Shown piece after piece: positions 9,928 through 18,766 of a stretch of 64,000 nucleotides of DNA. Origin of the DNA: Prodigiosinella confusarubida. Lineage in GTDB: Bacteria > Pseudomonadota > Gammaproteobacteria > Enterobacterales > Enterobacteriaceae. Location of the stretch: the NCBI RefSeq assembly GCF_002847015.1, contig NZ_CP025085.1, positions 1,364,001 through 1,428,000 on the forward strand, in the 5' to 3' direction. Each line of letters starts with the position of its first letter. Position 1 is the first letter of the stretch. Position numbers and translations under genes: made by a program. A model generated the notes under the pieces. That model was not told where the DNA came from, ran no database searches, and saw only the letters and a list, made by a program, of their open reading frames with translations.

Positions 9928-10812
9928 TTATCGAGTGTACTGATTGACAAGCTGGCGAATACGCTGCTCTTCTTCGGCGCTGAAACACACGGGATAGCGG
10001 CTCACGCCAACATCCTGACCCATCAACGTCAGCGCCTTTTTCACCACTGCCGGGGAGAAGGCGATGGCATAGAGCGTTGTGCGTAATTCGCTGACCTGTT
10101 CCTGGGCGAGTTGCGAGCCTTCAATGTTGCCGGCATGAAAACGCTGCCAGATTTGGCTGATAGCTTCGGGAGCAACATTGGCCAGCCCAGAAATGCAGGC
10201 CGAACAGCCGTCGACAAATCCTTGATGGATCAAGGAATCCGGGCCGTTTAGTACATTAAAGCCTGGTATATCTTTGACGGCATTGAGGAAACCACTCAGG
10301 CTTTCATAGCTGCCGGCACTGTCTTTGATGCCGATGATATTGGGGTGGTCCGCCAGAATGCGGGCGGTTTCAGGGTAGATCGTATTGCCGGTACGGGCTG
10401 GAATGTTGTAGAGAAATATCGGTACGGTTAATGCGTCCGCGACAGCGCGATAATGGGCGATTAACTCTTCCTGTTTGAGTGGTACAAAGTAAGGGGTGAT
10501 CACGGAGACGGCATCGACGCCCAGCGCGGCGATTCGGCTACCCAGCTTGATGGTTTCCCGGGTTGAGATTTCGCCGATATGCGCTACCACAGGTACGTTA
10601 CCGGCCACTTCATCGACACAGGTTGCGGTGACCGCCACTTTTTCATCGGTGTGCAATACAAAAAACTCACCATTGGTGCCATTACAGAAAATCCCGTTGC
10701 CGTATCTCATTTGGCGTCGTACCTGATGACGCATGGCTGAAGGACTGAATTCACCTTGCTCGTCAAATGGCGTGACAATCGCTGTCAGTACGCCGGTAAT
10801 ACATTTATTCAT
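9928..10812 (-). CDS. DapA-family (class I) aldolase/dehydratase
   Basis: A 294-residue TIM-barrel protein of the dihydrodipicolinate synthase/N-acetylneuraminate lyase superfamily. The Schiff-base lysine is in GIKDSAGS (near residue 165), the proton-relay tyrosine in LYNIPARTGN (near 136), and the carboxylate-binding motif is NGTNGEF near residue 44. Biosynthetic DapA is normally encoded elsewhere in enterobacteria, and the neighbours are sugar-acid genes. A catabolic 2-keto-3-deoxy acid aldolase or dehydratase is therefore more likely than a lysine enzyme. Substrate cannot be read from the sequence. Confidence 0.8.
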   Translation of the reverse strand: MNKCITGVLTAIVTPFDEQGEFSPSAMRHQVRRQMRYGNGIFCNGTNGEFFVLHTDEKVAVTATCVDEVAGNVPVVAHIGEISTRETIKLGSRIAALGVDAVSVITPYFVPLKQEELIAHYRAVADALTVPIFLYNIPARTGNTIYPETARILADHPNIIGIKDSAGSYESLSGFLNAVKDIPGFNVLNGPDSLIHQGFVDGCSACISGLANVAPEAISQIWQRFHAGNIEGSQLAQEQVSELRTTLYAIAFSPAVVKKALTLMGQDVGVSRYPVCFSAEEEQRIRQLVNQYTR

Positions 10813-10851
10813 TATTTCCCCTCGTCGTTCTTATCATCCGAAGATGAAGGC

Positions 10852-11988
10852 TTAAAACAGTGTTAAATAGATATCGCGAACGTCGTCAGCGCTGACAGTG
10901 GTCGGTACGTTCTTCATTAAACGCTGTACCTGTAAGGCTGACTCCACCAGATAGGGCAGGTGCTCTTTGTCGATGCCCAGTTGTTGCAGTGAGGCCGGCA
11001 AATTCAGACGTTTCACCAGTGCGGTAAAGTAGGCGACCAACTCTTGGGCTTTCTGTGAAGTACTAAGGGACAGATCTGCGTCCGGCAGCAGGTCATAAGC
11101 CTGCGCAAATTTTTCCTGAGCCGCGGTCTGGACGAAACGCATACAGGGCGCCAGCAGAATGGCGTTAGCCACGCCATGTGGTATGTGATATTTGCCGCCA
11201 AGGGGATAAGACATCGCGTGTACCAGGTGAGTGCCGGAATGCGCGATGGCTGCACCGCCATAATACGAGGCCCATAGCATGTTGAGCCTGGCTTCCAGAT
11301 TTTCCGGTTCATGTACCGCTGTTTCGATGTTGGCGAACAGTTTCTTTAATCCTATCAAGGCATAGTTGTCTCCCACCGGATTGGCGACAGTGGCGGTGAA
11401 GCATTCAATCAGGTGGCACAGCGCATCAATACCGGTTGATGCGGCAATGTGCGGCGGCATGCTGGTGGTCAACTCTGGTACCAAAGCAACATAATCCGGC
11501 AACATAACGGGAGTGATGATCCCGACTTTGGTTTCTTGTTCCGGGATAGCCAGAATGGCATTCGGGGTGGCTTCGGAACCGGTTCCTGCTGTGGTAGGAA
11601 CTAGCAGGGAAACAGTACGTCGGGTGGGTGTTATTCCGGCTAGCAAGGTTTTCAGCGTAATGGTGGTATCACCGGCACACAGCAAAGAAAGCAGCTTGGC
11701 GACATCCAGTACACTGCCTCCGCCAACACCAATCACGGCATCAACGTCGGTGGCGGTAAGCTGATTCAGGATTGCTTCCACATCATGCTGGCTGGGTTCA
11801 GCCGGTACATTATCAATCAAAGATAGTTGCGGTACGTTGTTCTTTATCTGCGCGATTAGCGTTTGAACACCGGGCAATCCCACAATGTTTTTGTCGGTAA
11901 CCAGTAGTACGTGCCGTTTGTCATTCAAGAGGTAGCGAATGTCCTGTAGTGAGTGATGGCCACTGATGATGGTGCTGTTGATATTCAT
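10852..11988 (-). CDS. Iron-containing (group III) alcohol dehydrogenase
   Basis: A 378-residue Fe/Zn-dependent alcohol dehydrogenase. The nucleotide-binding GGGSVLDVAK is near residue 95, and metal ligands appear in order in STGIDALCHLIE, GTHLVHAM and KYHIPHG. PTTAGTGSE is also a family hallmark. It is the first gene of the leftward acid-sugar operon; ATG 11988 faces the divergent kinase start across about 215 bp. It probably oxidises a sugar-acid alcohol or reduces the aldehyde released by the neighbouring aldolase (inference). Confidence 0.87.
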   Translation of the reverse strand: MNINSTIISGHHSLQDIRYLLNDKRHVLLVTDKNIVGLPGVQTLIAQIKNNVPQLSLIDNVPAEPSQHDVEAILNQLTATDVDAVIGVGGGSVLDVAKLLSLLCAGDTTITLKTLLAGITPTRRTVSLLVPTTAGTGSEATPNAILAIPEQETKVGIITPVMLPDYVALVPELTTSMPPHIAASTGIDALCHLIECFTATVANPVGDNYALIGLKKLFANIETAVHEPENLEARLNMLWASYYGGAAIAHSGTHLVHAMSYPLGGKYHIPHGVANAILLAPCMRFVQTAAQEKFAQAYDLLPDADLSLSTSQKAQELVAYFTALVKRLNLPASLQQLGIDKEHLPYLVESALQVQRLMKNVPTTVSADDVRDIYLTLF

Positions 11989-12045
11989 GCTATTACCTTG
12001 CCTGTTTTTACTGTTACATCAGTATAATGCTGATGATTTTTATCA

Positions 12046-12190
12046 GTCATTATGACTTTTTATAATCAATGCAGGTCGTTAATTGTCACATTGTGGGGGT
12101 GATTTATAGATTAAATTCATTTTTAATAATTTGATGTTGATCACATATAATCAATTGTGATTTAATATAATCAAAATTAGATAATCACAA
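12046..12190. promoter_or_regulatory. Divergent control region with repeated TATAATCA motifs
   Basis: The intergenic region between the Fe-ADH and kinase genes is AT-rich. It carries TATAATCA at 12061, 12146 and 12166 and GATAATCA at 12180. One copy also forms an imperfect inverted repeat, ATAATCA-attg-TGATTTA (12147-12164). The DeoR-type regulator encoded at 14519 is the obvious candidate to bind here (inference). Confidence 0.45.
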
Positions 12191-12204
12191 GGCAGGGATT
12201 GGGT

Positions 12205-13512
12205 ATGCCGAAAGGGCAGGATATAACCCAGGTAGAAGTAACCCAGGTATTGGTCGTTGCGGATGATTTCACTGGCGCCAATGATGTGGGCGTTGGGCTG
12301 TCACGCTATGGCACCCAGACCAATGTGGTATTTGATGTCAACAAACTGCATGGCGATTTGCTGAGCGATGTGACTGTCATTAATACTGACAGCCGCGCGC
12401 ACTCGGCATCATCGGCGTCAGCGCTTACCGCACAGGCAGTGAGTGCCTGGTTGAAGGCGGGTGGTCGGGGCTGGATCGTGAAAAAAATAGATTCGACCCT
12501 GCGTGGCAATCCAGGTGCGGAAATCGAAGCGGTTCTGCAGGTAGCGGATATTCCACTGGCACTGGTCGTTCCTGCGTCGCCGTCTCTTGGCCGTGTTACC
12601 CGCAACGGACAGGTGTGGGTCAATGAGCGTCTGTTAACCGACACGGAATTTGCCAGCGACCCGAAAACACCGGTGTGTTCTGCGTCAGTAGGCGCTCGCC
12701 TGGCTGAGCAGAGTCGTTTACGTCAGGCCGAGATCCATTTGAGTGAATTACGTCATATTGACCTCGCCGCACATTTGCGGACGTTGACACAGTGTGGTGT
12801 TCGGTTGGTGATTATAGATGCAGAAAATCAGAATGACCTTGATAACGTCATTCATGCCGCCAACCAGTTATGTTTTAAGCCTTTGTTGGTCGGTTCTGCC
12901 GGGCTGAGTGAAGCACTGGCGAAACGGATCCGTTTCTCTTCGTCGGTCAATCAATCTGTACTGGCCGTTGTCGGTTCAATGAGCGAAATCGCTCAAAAAC
13001 AGATGATTGTCGCCAGTCAACAGCAGAATGTGGTGCTGATTGACATCGATGTCAATCTATTTTTCGGAGATTCTCTGGCTGAAAACGCCGAACGCTGGGT
13101 GCATGACGCGGTGTCTGCGCTTCGGCACGGGCAACACTGCCTTCTTCGTACCTGTTATCACGACCATCAACGTTTTGATATTGACCGTGTCTGTCAGCAA
13201 CAGCATTTAAGTCGTCAACAACTGGGGGAAAACATCAGCCAATTTCTGGGCGAACTGACACGTAATATTGTCAGGCAGCACTTGCCGGGCGGGCTCTATT
13301 TATCAGGTGGCGATATAGCGATTGCCGTTGCAATGGCGTTGGGCGCCAGCGGTTTTCAGATTAAAGGGCAAATAGGCTCCTGTGTTCCGTGGGGGCGGTT
13401 TTTGGACAGTGTTGTCAGTGATATCCCCGTAATGACTAAAGCGGGAGGGTTTGGGAATGAAACCACCTTGCTGCACGTTTTACGTTTTATTGAGGAGAGA
13501 GTGAGTGAGTAA
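12205..13512 (+). CDS. Four-carbon acid sugar kinase (DUF1537, DtnK/OtnK type)
   Basis: DUF1537 proteins are ATP-dependent kinases of acid sugars such as D-threonate, L-threonate and D-erythronate. The N-terminal substrate-domain motif [13 protein letters not shown] is near residue 14. The C-terminal nucleotide-binding domain has LSGGDIA and [11 protein letters not shown] near the end. Length of 435 residues is normal. ATG 12205 is chosen because GGCAGGGA lies just upstream; a TTG at 12199 is possible. The gene overlaps pdxA2 by 8 bp. In characterised systems this kinase plus PdxA2 turns D-threonate into dihydroxyacetone phosphate and CO2. The substrate here is inferred from that pairing. Confidence 0.88.
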   Translation: MPKGQDITQVEVTQVLVVADDFTGANDVGVGLSRYGTQTNVVFDVNKLHGDLLSDVTVINTDSRAHSASSASALTAQAVSAWLKAGGRGWIVKKIDSTLRGNPGAEIEAVLQVADIPLALVVPASPSLGRVTRNGQVWVNERLLTDTEFASDPKTPVCSASVGARLAEQSRLRQAEIHLSELRHIDLAAHLRTLTQCGVRLVIIDAENQNDLDNVIHAANQLCFKPLLVGSAGLSEALAKRIRFSSSVNQSVLAVVGSMSEIAQKQMIVASQQQNVVLIDIDVNLFFGDSLAENAERWVHDAVSALRHGQHCLLRTCYHDHQRFDIDRVCQQQHLSRQQLGENISQFLGELTRNIVRQHLPGGLYLSGGDIAIAVAMALGASGFQIKGQIGSCVPWGRFLDSVVSDIPVMTKAGGFGNETTLLHVLRFIEERVSE

Positions 13513-14485
13513 AATTATTGCAGTAACGATGGGAGATCCTGCCGGTATTGGCCCTGAAATCATCATAAAATCGTTAGTCGCAGGAGAGTTGTCTGGCGCA
13601 CCGGCGGTGGTGGTTGGCTGTGTACAAACGTTGCGCCGTATCCAGGTGCTGAATGTGGTTCCTCATGTGGAGTTGAATGTTATCGATCGACCGGCTGATG
13701 CGCGGTTCGCGCCTGGCATTATTAATGTGATTGATGAGCCGCTGGACGCTCCACAGGCACTGCAACCGGGAAAAGTTCAGGCACAGTCGGGTGATCTGGC
13801 TTTTCGTTGCGTGAAACGAGCAACGGAACTGGCAATGGCTGGTGAGGTTTATGCGATTGCTACCGCGCCGTTGAATAAGGAGGCGCTGCATTCCGCCGGG
13901 CATCTGTATCCGGGGCACACCGAATTGCTGGCAAAGCTGACCAACAGTCGGGATTACGCTATGGTGCTATATACCGACAAACTGAAAGTGATCCATGTTT
14001 CCACTCATATTGCGCTGCGGAAATTCCTCGACACGCTGAGTCGGGAACGTGTTGAAACCGTGATTGCGATGGCTGATACTTTCCTCAAACGTGTTGGTTT
14101 CACTCATCCGCGTATCGCGGTGGCCGGGGTAAATCCACATGCGGGTGAAAACGGCTTGTTTGGTGACGAAGAAATCAATATCGTCATGCCTTCGGCCGAG
14201 GCGATGAGAGCGAAAGGCATTGATGTCTATGGCCCTTGTCCACCGGATACGGTGTATTTGCAGGCTTATGAAGGTCAATATGACATGGTGGTGGCGATGT
14301 ATCACGATCAGGGCCATATTCCGCTCAAGCTGTTGGGTTTCTATGACGGGGTGAATATTACCGCAGGTCTGCCGTTTATCCGCACCTCAGCGGACCACGG
14401 CACGGCGTTTGATATTGCCTGGACAGGAAAAGCGAAGTCTGAGAGCATGGCCATCTCAATCAAACTGGCTATGCAACTGGCTTGA
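13505..14485 (+). CDS. pdxA2: PdxA2, 4-phospho-threonate/erythronate dehydrogenase (decarboxylating)
   Basis: A 326-residue PdxA-family enzyme. The family motifs are visible: [11 protein letters not shown] at the N-terminus, APLNKEALH, and the metal-site region [12 protein letters not shown] followed by [12 protein letters not shown]. The catabolic PdxA2 branch is indicated by coupling to the DUF1537 kinase; vitamin B6 pdxA normally sits with surA/rsmA. It oxidises the 4-phosphorylated C4 acid, which decarboxylates to dihydroxyacetone phosphate. The start is GTG 13505, overlapping the kinase stop and preceded by GAGGAGAGA, so translation is coupled. Confidence 0.88.
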   Translation: MSKIIAVTMGDPAGIGPEIIIKSLVAGELSGAPAVVVGCVQTLRRIQVLNVVPHVELNVIDRPADARFAPGIINVIDEPLDAPQALQPGKVQAQSGDLAFRCVKRATELAMAGEVYAIATAPLNKEALHSAGHLYPGHTELLAKLTNSRDYAMVLYTDKLKVIHVSTHIALRKFLDTLSRERVETVIAMADTFLKRVGFTHPRIAVAGVNPHAGENGLFGDEEINIVMPSAEAMRAKGIDVYGPCPPDTVYLQAYEGQYDMVVAMYHDQGHIPLKLLGFYDGVNITAGLPFIRTSADHGTAFDIAWTGKAKSESMAISIKLAMQLA

Positions 14486-14518
14486 TTCATCAGGATAACT
14501 GGGTAAACGGATATCGTC

Positions 14519-15337
14519 GTGGGGCAAACATTGAGTGATGCTTCCCGTGTGGGCGGGGATAGGGTTAAAGGGCAAAGTCGTCAGGACCAGATTATGGATT
14601 ATTTGAAAAGCCATAATCTGGTGACGGTAGATGAACTGGTTGCTGTCATTGATGCTTCCCCGGCGACCATTCGTCGTGATCTGATAAAGTTGGATGAGCA
14701 AGGTGTGATCAGCCGTAGTCACGGCGGCGTGACGCTCAACCGCTTTGTTCCTTCCCAGCCCACCACTAATGAAAAACTACAGCGCAATCTGGCGGAAAAA
14801 CAGGCGATTGCCCGTTATGCCGCCACGCTGGTACAGCCGGGCAGCGCTGTGGTGCTGGATGCCGGCACCACCATGCTGGAATTGGCACGTAACCTGACGC
14901 ATCTGCCGTTGCGGGTGATCACCGCTGATTTGCAAATCGCATTGTTTTTGTCAGAATTCAAGCAGATTGAGGTTACGATCATCGGTGGTCGTATCGACGA
15001 TAGCAGTCAGTCCTGCATTGGCGAGCATGGTCGGCGTCTGTTGCGCAGCGTATATCCAGATATTGCGTTTATCAGCTGTAATTCGTGGAGTCTGGAAAAA
15101 GGCATTACCACGCCGACGGAAGAAAAAGCAGGGATCAAACAAGATCTGGGGCTTAATGCCAGTCGACGAGTCTTGCTGGCGGACAGCAGTAAGTACGGCG
15201 CCTATTCCCTTTTTTGCGTGTCGCCGCTTACTACATTGTCAGACATCGTTACTGATAGTGGATTGCCGTCAGATATTCAACGTCAGTTGCAGGCGCAGCC
15301 GTTTAATCTGCAACTGGTGGATGTTAATTTCCGTTGA
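14519..15337 (+). CDS. DeoR-family transcriptional regulator
   Basis: The N-terminal DeoR helix-turn-helix reads [13 protein letters not shown] followed by [20 protein letters not shown] (about residues 21-60). The rest is a DeoRC sugar-phosphate sensor domain with [12 protein letters not shown] and ADSSKYG. It probably senses a phosphorylated C4 acid or a downstream triose and controls the divergent acid-sugar operons. GTG 14519 gives the full 272 residues; the true start could be a few codons later. The 3' end overlaps the convergent aldose epimerase gene by 14 bp. Confidence 0.85.
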   Translation: MGQTLSDASRVGGDRVKGQSRQDQIMDYLKSHNLVTVDELVAVIDASPATIRRDLIKLDEQGVISRSHGGVTLNRFVPSQPTTNEKLQRNLAEKQAIARYAATLVQPGSAVVLDAGTTMLELARNLTHLPLRVITADLQIALFLSEFKQIEVTIIGGRIDDSSQSCIGEHGRRLLRSVYPDIAFISCNSWSLEKGITTPTEEKAGIKQDLGLNASRRVLLADSSKYGAYSLFCVSPLTTLSDIVTDSGLPSDIQRQLQAQPFNLQLVDVNFR

Positions 15338-16316
15338 GCGACTGGCATATAAGACGATAGTAGATGGTCACCGGTTGCTCAGCCCGGATAGATAAGGCCG
15401 TCGGATAACCCATTTGGTTGATGGCATTCTCCTTCAGACTGCCAGGGCCGAGATCCCAGGCGGAACAAATCGGCTCAATACCCAGACAATAATTCTTTCC
15501 ATCCCACGGGGACATACTCCGTCCGCCATTGCTGATCCATAACAGGCAATGAGGCAGTATCTCACTATCCCACTGTAATGATACACAGAACTGGCGGCGC
15601 GGATAACGTAGTGTCACGCCAGAGACTGGCTGATTTATCTGAACAATCTCTTCGGTGGCAAAGGGTAACGGTAATTGACTGATATCCAGTGTATGGCCCT
15701 GTAATGAGGGAATGGCGGTGAGATCGTCAAACAGCGCCAGCGGCTTGAGCTGACTGATTCCGGCTTCCGTGGCCTGCGGATAGACAATCCCTTGAGCCAT
15801 ATTGTCAATCTCCAGTTCCACCTCTCCGGCATTGCCCCCTACGGGAAAAATAGGATGTAACCCGACCGGCAGCCGACAGTCCTGTCGGGCAGTCAGTGTC
15901 AGACTAAAATCTACGCAACCGTTTTCCGCTAGCATGATGGTGCGTTGCAGCTCTGCCAGCGGATAATCCTGTGGAAAATGGAAGTTGAGTTGTGCCCGGT
16001 TATTTTCAATCGCAGTGATTTCCCACTCGCCGTTTACCGGCAGTCCATGTGGGGCATGGTGATAATAGCCATGATCATCCTGTTCGGTGTGCCCGAAGGG
16101 AACGCCGACCCATTCTCCCGCCAGCCGATGCATCAGCGGGGGCTGACCCGCACACACTTGCGGATTATCCAGCCAGTGAGCGCGATAGAGTACCGATATG
16201 GCCTGCGGCGTACCCGGCCGGAAGGTTAACGCATTCAGCATACCACCAGCACTGCCGACTTCGGCGCAAAGCAGACCATCATGGCTATTCAGGATAACGG
16301 AACGAGTGGTTTTCAT
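15324..16316 (-). CDS. Aldose 1-epimerase family protein
   Basis: A 330-residue galactose-mutarotase-fold protein. The His of [13 protein letters not shown] and the late acidic stretch [12 protein letters not shown] fit the GalM/YeaD superfamily, although the canonical catalytic motif is not exact. It is the last gene of a leftward group with a LacI regulator and a mannokinase. Anomer interconversion of mannose released by the GH38 enzyme is a sensible role (inference). Its end overlaps the DeoR gene end on the other strand. Confidence 0.75.
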   Translation of the reverse strand: MKTTRSVILNSHDGLLCAEVGSAGGMLNALTFRPGTPQAISVLYRAHWLDNPQVCAGQPPLMHRLAGEWVGVPFGHTEQDDHGYYHHAPHGLPVNGEWEITAIENNRAQLNFHFPQDYPLAELQRTIMLAENGCVDFSLTLTARQDCRLPVGLHPIFPVGGNAGEVELEIDNMAQGIVYPQATEAGISQLKPLALFDDLTAIPSLQGHTLDISQLPLPFATEEIVQINQPVSGVTLRYPRRQFCVSLQWDSEILPHCLLWISNGGRSMSPWDGKNYCLGIEPICSAWDLGPGSLKENAINQMGYPTALSIRAEQPVTIYYRLICQSLNGN

Positions 16317-16346
16317 GGCGGCTCCTGATGATAGGAAACGGATAAA

Positions 16347-17354
16347 TCAGTGTGTCTGGTTGCCGTGTTGGTCTTCGCCGGCACTTTTTCTGGCGATCAG
16401 CGTAACGGCCAACTGTCGTTGTTCCTCGGGGGGGACGGCATTCAGCAACAGTTGCAATCCCTGTCGCCCCAGCTCAGCTTTATCAATGGCGATGGTCGTC
16501 AATGGTGGATGCGACACCCGGGCCGTTTCAATATCGTCAAAACCGACAACCGCGACATCTTCCGGCACGCTCAGACCATGTCGCTGGCAGACTCGCATCG
16601 CAATCAGCGCCGCTGAATCATTATAGGCAAAGATGGCGTCTGGCCGCTGTGGAAGCGCCAGCAATTCTTCCACCGCGTTGATCAGTGATGTTTCGGTATC
16701 CAGCAACGGCGGGGCTATCACCTCATATTCCGGCGGGGTCAACAGTTTTGCCTCATACAGCGCCTGTCGGTAGCCTTTTTCACGCAAGCGAATACTGTAA
16801 TGGGCCAGACTGCTAGCCAGAAAGGCGATACGTGTACGACCCTGTTCAATCAGGTGCCGGGTGGCCAGATAACCGCCCTGCACATTATCGGGGTTAACGC
16901 TGGGTAGATTGGGGGACCACAGATCGATCAGTGCCAGCGGTAATTGCATGCTTTGCAGCACGGCGAGTAGCTCCGGTTCAAAAAAACCGGCACACAGTAA
17001 GGCATCTGGATCATGGCGGCGCACCTGTTCTTCGATCGCATCAGTCGGGCCGAGGGCCAGAAAACTGAGCGCTATCCCTTCTTCACGACAGGCATTCTCC
17101 ACTCCGAGCAGTAACGGTGAGTAGAAAGACAGCGCGCTGGAGATATTGTGTTGACGATGCAGCAGGAACAATACGCGGCGGATTTTATCACTGCGTAAGC
17201 GGGTAAAGTCGTAGCCTTGTTGCTGAGCGATAGTAAGAATACGTTGACGGGTTTCATCTTTCAGACCCGGTTGTCCTTTCAGCGCACGGGATACCGCACC
17301 TGCTGACACACCTGCTTGCGTGGCAATGTCTCTTATTCTTATCCGCTTGGTCAT
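16347..17354 (-). CDS. LacI-family transcriptional repressor
   Basis: A 335-residue LacI/GalR regulator with the N-terminal helix-turn-helix and hinge RIRDIATQAGVSAGAVSRAL and a periplasmic-binding-protein-like sugar domain ending in VVGFDDIETARVSHPPLTT. The gene is 30 bp upstream of the epimerase and 98 bp downstream of the mannokinase. It very likely recognises the TGTTTACTAAACA-type palindromes that flank the mannosidase and ABC operons (inference from the match of regulator class and site symmetry). Confidence 0.9.
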   Translation of the reverse strand: MTKRIRIRDIATQAGVSAGAVSRALKGQPGLKDETRQRILTIAQQQGYDFTRLRSDKIRRVLFLLHRQHNISSALSFYSPLLLGVENACREEGIALSFLALGPTDAIEEQVRRHDPDALLCAGFFEPELLAVLQSMQLPLALIDLWSPNLPSVNPDNVQGGYLATRHLIEQGRTRIAFLASSLAHYSIRLREKGYRQALYEAKLLTPPEYEVIAPPLLDTETSLINAVEELLALPQRPDAIFAYNDSAALIAMRVCQRHGLSVPEDVAVVGFDDIETARVSHPPLTTIAIDKAELGRQGLQLLLNAVPPEEQRQLAVTLIARKSAGEDQHGNQTH

Positions 17355-17452
17355 GCGTTTCCTTAGTGTCCGGCTTATCGATAGTAGTGGCCTGTTTGGG
17401 TCGGATAAGACCGTTCACGGTCAGATTAATAATCAATGATGGAGAAAATGTA

Positions 17453-18379
17453 TCATAAAGCGATACACGCGGCTGCATGTGTCTGACCCAGCCAGGCCGC
17501 GCCGCGCACGCCACTACTGTCGCCGTGTTGTGCGGCGACAATCGGTGTCACGAAGGTATTGCTGAAGATATGACGGGCCACTTGCTGTTCCAGACCATGA
17601 TAGAGCGGTCGGCAGTTGGAAAGCCCGCCACCTATCACAAACACATCAGGGTCGAGCAGGTTTACTACACTGGCCAGCGAACGAGCCAACTGATCCTGAA
17701 ATAGCGCAAAATGGGCACAAGCATCGGTGTTCCCCGCTTCCACGGCAGCCATGATTTCCACGGCGCTCAGCGCGGTGTTATGCCGCAAGTTGTAGCGTTG
17801 CGCCAGACCTGTGCCGGAAATAAATGACTCGGTACAATTAACTTTACCGCAGTAGCAGGTGACTGGCGGGCCATCCTGATCCGGTGTGTAACGCGGCAGC
17901 GCGTTGTGCCCCCATTCGCCAGCGTTGCGATTGCGCCCATCGATAATCTGTTGATTGACCGCAATACCACCGCCACAGCCAGTGCCGAGAATAACCCCGA
18001 ACACGGTGGAGTAGCCTTTACCGGCGCCGTCAATCGCCTCCGATAGCGTAAAACAGTTAGCGTCATTGCTGATGGCGACCGGTTGTTTGACATAGGCTTC
18101 CAGCATAGCAGGCAGTGGTTGCTGGTTGATGACCAGGATATTGGAGTTCTTGATCTTTCCGTTACTGACTTCCACCGTGCCGGGTAGACCGATGCCAATG
18201 CTGAAAGGTGCGCCAAGTACCTGGCGCGTTTCATCAATGACCGTGCACAGGTGCTGAAAGAAAACGTGATAGCTGTGCTTTTCCGTTGTATGGCGCTGTC
18301 GGTAAACCACCTCGCCGTGTGAATTCAGCACCACGGCTTCTATTTTTGAACCACCGATATCAATACCCAGACTTAACAT
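17453..18379 (-). CDS. mak: ROK-family sugar kinase, Mak-like mannokinase
   Basis: A 308-residue ROK kinase closely resembling E. coli Mak, a manno(fructo)kinase. The phosphate motif is LGIDIGGSKIE, the catalytic Asp is in SNDANCFTLSEA, and the zinc site and ROK signature read GEWGHNALPRY then CYCGKVNCTESFISGTG. The C-terminal HGDSSGVRGAAWL also matches Mak. ATG 18379 is chosen because AGGAGC precedes it; the frame extends 29 codons upstream without homology. It would make mannose 6-phosphate from mannose freed by the divergent mannosidase. A TGTTTACTAAACA operator lies 74 bp upstream. Confidence 0.85.
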   Translation of the reverse strand: MLSLGIDIGGSKIEAVVLNSHGEVVYRQRHTTEKHSYHVFFQHLCTVIDETRQVLGAPFSIGIGLPGTVEVSNGKIKNSNILVINQQPLPAMLEAYVKQPVAISNDANCFTLSEAIDGAGKGYSTVFGVILGTGCGGGIAVNQQIIDGRNRNAGEWGHNALPRYTPDQDGPPVTCYCGKVNCTESFISGTGLAQRYNLRHNTALSAVEIMAAVEAGNTDACAHFALFQDQLARSLASVVNLLDPDVFVIGGGLSNCRPLYHGLEQQVARHIFSNTFVTPIVAAQHGDSSGVRGAAWLGQTHAAACIAL

Positions 18380-18452
18380 GTTCTTTAGCTCCTGCTCGGG
18401 ACGGTGTACTGGCTGAGGTGCTGCATAGGACGCAGAAAAGTTTACTGCTAAA

Positions 18453-18465
18453 TGTTTACTAAACA
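18453..18465. promoter_or_regulatory. LacI-type operator, copy 1
   Basis: TGTTTACTAAACA is a perfect 6+1+6 palindrome upstream of the mannokinase. A half-site GTTTACT also occurs at 18440-18446. Confidence 0.65.
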
Positions 18466-18612
18466 CAATTTAATTTATGCGTATCTCATATTAACTCACA
18501 TTACATTAATGTGTTTATTTTCATGCGGATATATATTTTCATAGAAATGTGCCGTGAAAATAACATTGCGAATGTGAACCATCTCACGGAAATAACATTA
18601 TTGGAAACACAA

Positions 18613-18625
18613 AGTTTACTAAACA
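18613..18625. promoter_or_regulatory. LacI-type operator, copy 2
   Basis: AGTTTACTAAACA differs from copy 1 only at the first base. It lies 142 bp before the mannosidase start, so the divergent mannokinase and mannosidase promoters each have a copy. Confidence 0.65.
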
Positions 18626-18766
18626 TTATAGGGGTGCTATTAAATGAGCACCTGCTGTTAACGCAGGCTGTGATGTTTATGATTATCCATGATACTTAAA
18701 TGGAGTAATCAATGCTCCCGGGCCAGTGAGCGCAGCGTCAGGCGCCGTCGTCAGAGTGAGAATGTG

